From Valencia hispanica (Eukaryota > Chordata > Actinopteri > Cyprinodontiformes > Valenciidae), in NCBI GenBank assembly GCA_963556495.2, contig OY747704.1, forward strand, positions 33,654,001-33,718,000: a DNA stretch of 64,000 nucleotides, written 5' to 3'. Made by a program: the position numbers and the translations under genes. Shown piece by piece: positions 58,499 through 64,000 of this stretch. Under the pieces are notes generated by a model. The model was not told the DNA's origin. It saw only the letters and a list, made by a program, of their open reading frames with translations, and searched no databases. Positions within the stretch are counted from its first letter, which is position 1. Each line of letters begins with the position of its first letter.

Positions 58499-59139
58499 TT
58501 ATGAAAACCCTAAATTCAAAATCTCCGAAAATTAGAATTTTACATGAAATCAATAAAACAAGGATCTTACACAAAGATATGTCGGTCCTCTGTGAAGTAT
58601 AATCATCCATATGTAGTCGGTACTTGGTTTGGGCCCCTTTTGCATCAATCACAGCCTTAACGCAGCATGGCATGGATGCTACCAGGATGCTGAGGTGTTA
58701 TTGTGGTGAAAAGATATTCCACCCTCCCCACTCTATGCACAGGTGCTGGGTGCATAGCCCAGCAGTGATTGCTGGGAGGGGCATGTTGCTTTATATTGAG
58801 GCAGGCTGCAATATGTGTCATTCCTCTTTCAGGTAAGATGCTTGCTATGTAGATCTGGTATTTTTTCATTATTTACATGTAGGGCTGATGCATTTTTTTT
58901 TCTTTTAGGGATATTTGTTTTCAGCTGTGATGTATAATACAGCAGCACATGGGGCAAGCTGCTGTCTTGTCTACCCCCCTTTTATTCAGTGCTTTTAGAT
59001 AAATCACCCAGTGAACGCTGGGTGCTGGGGCAGGCGTTGACATTGGGTGTCGGCCAAAGTTTCCACATGTTGCATCCTGTGTTTGATATTATTTGCTTTG
59101 AAGTGTTGTAAATGGTAAATGGCCTGTACTCGTCTGTGG

Positions 59140-59292
59140 AAGGAAGCATGTAGTGCTCCAAAATGTCCTGGTAGATGGATGCATTGACTCTGGACTTAAT
59201 AAACCTCAGTGGACCAACACCAGCAGATGACATGGCTCCCCAAATCAACAAAGACTGTAGAAACTTCACACCGGGCTTCAAGTATCTTGGAT

Positions 59293-59297
<5 letters not shown>
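59140..59297 (-). pseudogene. Tc1-like transposase fragment
   Basis: The minus strand reads PRYLKPGVKF, LIWGAMSSAGVGPLRFIKS and ASIYQDILEHYMLPSTD, the DDE-core segment around the conserved WG of Tc1 transposases. Upstream it is replaced by an (AT)n tract and an L2 fragment; the HTH and first catalytic Asp are absent. Confidence 0.82.

Positions 59298-59361
<64 letters not shown>
59298..59361. repeat. (AT)n microsatellite
   Basis: Pure AT dinucleotides at the junction of the Tc1 transposase fragment and the L2 fragment. Confidence 0.97.
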
Positions 59362-59367
<6 letters not shown>

Positions 59368-61400
59368 AAGGGAACACTTCCTTAAATAACTTGGTTGGGA
59401 TTGGGTCCAACATACAAGTTGAAGGTTTAGATGAGGCTAATATTTTTGATAATTCTGACAGCTTGACTGAATCAAAACAGTCCAAAAACAAATGAGGTGC
59501 TACGGTTCTCTCCGATGCTGCGTCACTTACTGAGAAATAAGTAATCATGTTTGGGAGGATGCCGATGATTTTATTTTTAATAGATTTTATTTTATTTATG
59601 AAGAATCCCATAAAGTCATCACTACTAAGAGCTGGGGGAATAGTTGGTTCAACAGAGCTATGACTCTGTAAGTTTGGCAACTGTACTAAAAAGAAACCTA
59701 GGATTGTTCTTATTCGCCTCTATTAATGATGAAAATTATGCTGTTCTAGCTTGTCGAAGTGTCTTTTTATACAGCAGTAGACTGTTTTTCCAGGTTAAAT
59801 AAGAATCCTCTAGGTGTGTAGAGTGTCACTTTCTTTCCAAATTCCTAGCATTCTGCTTTAAAGTATGCAGCTCTGCATTAAACCAGGGAGTCAGCCTCCT
59901 ATGGCAAATTACTTTCGATTTTAAGGGTGTTATATGATCTAATGCCAAACGCAATGAGGAAGTAACACTATGAACCAGTCCATCAATTTCTGAGGGGTTA
60001 GAGATGGAATTGCTGCCCTCCACTGTGTTACTCTGAGACACTGAGGAAAGTTAGAATGGAACAGATTCTTTAAAACTTGTTAAAGCATTGTCTGATAAAG
60101 CTTTACTATAATGACTTTTTCTTTCAGATTTAAGATGGTCAGTTAAAGTAAATTCAAAATTATCAAAAAGTGGTCAGACAGAACCGGGTTATGTGGGTAG
60201 ACTGTTATTTCATCACACTCAATATCGTATGTCAGTACAAGGTCCAAAGTGTGTTTACCCGAGTGGGTGGGTCCCTATACCTTTTGAGTGAAGCCAATTG
60301 AGTCTAAGATAGCATTAAAAGCTGCATATCACTTTCAGCGTCCACATGAATATTGAAATCCCCCACTATAATGACCTTATCAGTATTTAATACTAATTCA
60401 GATTAAAAAAAGGTGAGATCTGATCCAAGAATTGAGAGTAAGGGCCTGGTGGATGATACAAAACCACAAATAAAAATGGTCCTAATGTTTTGCAACTTGG
60501 ATGAGGAATACTAAGGGTTAGATGTTCAAAAGAACTGTAGCTATCAATTGGTCTGGGATTAATTGGTAAACCAGAATAAAAAAAATGGTTGCAACTCCTT
60601 CTTCTCGCCCAGTACTTCTAGGAATGTGAAAATTTAAATATTTGAAAGGTGTTGACTTATTTATACTTACATAATCCTCCTGCTGCAACCAGGTTTCTGT
60701 GAGACAAAACTAATTAATTTGATTATCACAAATCAAGTCATTTACTAACAAAGTATTTGAGGAGAGAGATCTTATGTTTAATAGACCACATTTAATAGTT
60801 TTATTTTTGTTGGTAACAGTACAGAAGCTGCAGAGAGTTGGGTTAAACTACGACTCTGCTTCCTGGTCTGGACCCTGGGTTGTCAGTGTTTAGGAGGACT
60901 AATACATCATTCCAGATTTCTGGAAAGAAGAGCTGCTCCATCCAAATTGGGATGGATGCTGTCTCTTCGGATCAGACCAGGTTTTCTCCTACGTGTTTGC
61001 CAGTTATCAATGTAGCCCACATCGTTTTCAGGACACCACCCAGACAACCATTGGTGGAATGGCAGCATGCGGCTAAACATGTGGTCGCTGGTCCAATAGG
61101 GCAGGGGAAGATTACCAAAAGATTACAGTGTCCGAGATTGTTTTGGCAAACTTACACACCAAGGCAACACTAATTTTAGCGACCTCCTATTGGTGTAACC
61201 GATTGTCATCACCGCCAGCGTGAATAACAATCTTACTGTATTTACCCTTATCCTTAGCCAGCAGTTTCAGGTAGGATTTGATGTCGCCATTTCTGGCCCC
61301 TGGCAAGCATTTGACTGTGATCAGTGGTGTCTGTAATGCCACGTTTCAGACTATGGAACTGCCTAATACAAGGGTCAGCTTCAAAGCGGGACAGTTCGGC
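59362..61400 (-). pseudogene. L2-type LINE: esterase-like ORF1, endonuclease, RT start
   Basis: Read on the minus strand from 61,400. A degenerate esterase-like segment comes first (PGARNGDI near 61,310, then IVIHAGGDD near 61,230 in the place of the usual HxGxND). Endonuclease pieces lie at about 60,750-60,150 (VIVGDFNIHVD near 60,375). A linker follows (SNPSEIDGLVHSVTSSL at about 60,000; PLKSKVICHRRLTPWFN). Finally the RT start shows SSDDFMGFFINKI and CMLDPIPTKLFKEVFP at 59,660-59,365. Many stops. The copy ends abruptly in the RT at the AT repeat, so the 3' half is missing, the reverse of usual LINE truncation. Confidence 0.8.
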
Positions 61401-62973
<1,573 letters not shown>

Positions 62974-63425
62974 TGTGGTGAGAAAATTCCTATGTAATTA
63001 GGATTTAAGTATATATTCTCAGTCTAGTGAATGTAACTAGGGCAAGATGACAAAGTTAGGGGAAGTAAGCTTAATGTTTCTGATAAAGATGTGTCAGATC
63101 ACCAGAGAGACAGACAGCAGGCAGCAGGATAGCTAAGGACAGTCTGAGCCCGGATGAGCTGGTTCATGCTTTGCTATCGGACTGGCATGAACCAGTTCTC
63201 CAGAGGCTGGGCGTGAAGACTGGAGAAGACGTGCTGCAGAGATAAACAGTGATTGCTGAATACTATTTAAAGTGTTTGTCAGAAAGGTTGGGTAGGGTGA
63301 TGCATGAGTAATCTCTGTCCCCTTCATGTTCTCTGGCCAGACATGTTTGTATTAAATACTTAAACGCCTTCTGGGACTCAGCCTTCTTTTATTATGGAAA
63401 CCCTGAAGTATTTTCTGCCATTACA
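62974..63425 (+). mobile_element. Probable solo LTR
   Basis: The 452-bp segment begins TGTGGTG and ends CATTACA, with ACGG on both sides (62,970-62,973 and 63,426-63,429). A TATATAT box lies near 63,010 and an ATTAAA signal near 63,352. It resembles neither LTR family elsewhere in the window. A 4-bp match can arise by chance, so this is tentative. Confidence 0.5.
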
Positions 63426-63613
63426 ACGGTTTACCCAATTTTCCTGATGATGATGATGAACAATTTGTTTTTTTGATTTATTAGGTGATTATATTGTGAC
63501 ACTTTGAGTCTGAAATATTGACACTGTTCACAATATTCAGATTTTCTGAGATTTTGATTTTGGGGTTTTCATAAGCTGTAAGCAGTAATCAATAATTACG
63601 AGTTTCACCTGTA

Positions 63614-64000
63614 TAGTACGCTGCAGGAGGTTAGTATATTTGTTGTTCAGCAGTTTTAAACAGCCTTGGACACAAAAATGGGTATCATAAAACTAAAGGC
63701 AAATTTAATTTAACTGAAGGCACAGTTTACATTTGTCAATACATTTAGCGTATTTGGCAATATGTTTGGTGTGATTTAATAAATTGAGCAGTTAATCATA
63801 GGCACAGATAATTGAGCAACACAATTGTAACTTATTTCCATGAAGGCGGTTGAGAATAAATGTGATTCATGGCCTTGAGTTAAACTATGTGAAACTATCC
63901 ATCACTCTCTATTTGTCTCTTTTATCTGCTGAAGTCTAGCAAAGGTGAGATGCTCCCTCGAGACAGTCACAGATTACATTTCCAGGACACACATAGATTC
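63614..64000. other. No gene recognised
   Basis: Unique-looking AT-rich sequence to the end of the window. Confidence 0.3.

Noticed and set aside
60880..61173. 97-codon plus-strand frame
   Set aside because: Antisense to the decayed L2 esterase-like ORF1.

Overview
The window looks like a repeat-dense stretch of a ray-finned (teleost) fish chromosome. That inference rests on the mixture of elements: an L1/Tx1-type LINE, L2 LINEs whose first ORF is esterase-like, an RTE-like LINE with an (ATGG)n tail, a Penelope-like element with a GIY-YIG nuclease, a ZMYM1-like hAT, Tc1/mariner, piggyBac, PIF-Harbinger and THAP/P-like fragments, and at least two endogenous retroviruses. I found no convincing cellular protein gene and no tRNA, rRNA or CRISPR array. 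Nearly every long reading frame belongs to a mobile element, and most are broken.

Layout: 0.17-6.88 kb is a minus-strand retrovirus-like element (protease, RT, RNase H, integrase, env), truncated at its gag end, with a solo LTR inserted in env. 12.39-15.15 kb is a decayed minus-strand piggyBac transposon with palindromic subterminal repeats, followed by a TTAA-flanked MITE (15.27-15.79). 17.8-18.4 kb holds a MADF-domain exon of a PIF-Harbinger element. 20.58-23.53 kb is a non-autonomous hAT carrying an exact 82-bp internal duplication. 25.26-25.82 kb is an inverted-repeat element ending in a perfect hairpin. 30.7-36.05 kb is an L1 with an open ORF1 and a wrecked ORF2, abutting an L2 fragment (36.07-36.64). 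38.59-47.75 kb is a second minus-strand LTR element with paired LTRs, a tRNA-Trp-type primer binding site and a purine tract; it carries nested SINE-like (42.23-42.59) and RTE-like LINE (45.35-46.53) insertions. 48.19-50.69 kb contains a THAP first exon and a palindromic MITE. 51.65-56.99 kb is a Penelope-like remnant with inverted terminal segments, interrupted by a ZMYM1-like hAT (52.36-56.79) that itself carries insertions. 58.21-63.61 kb is a Tc1/mariner element split by an L2 (minus strand), microsatellites and a probable solo LTR.

The main story is nested insertion. Exact or near-exact target-site duplications date several events relative to their hosts: CATCA around the solo LTR in env, GTATAAAG around the hAT, GTAC around a 644-bp insert in the hAT, a 12-bp repeat around the RTE-like LINE, and 13-bp and 12-bp repeats around two copies of one SINE-like family. 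The functional modules of each element are described singly below; none appears able to move on its own as it stands. All assignments come from reading motifs by eye, without database searches.
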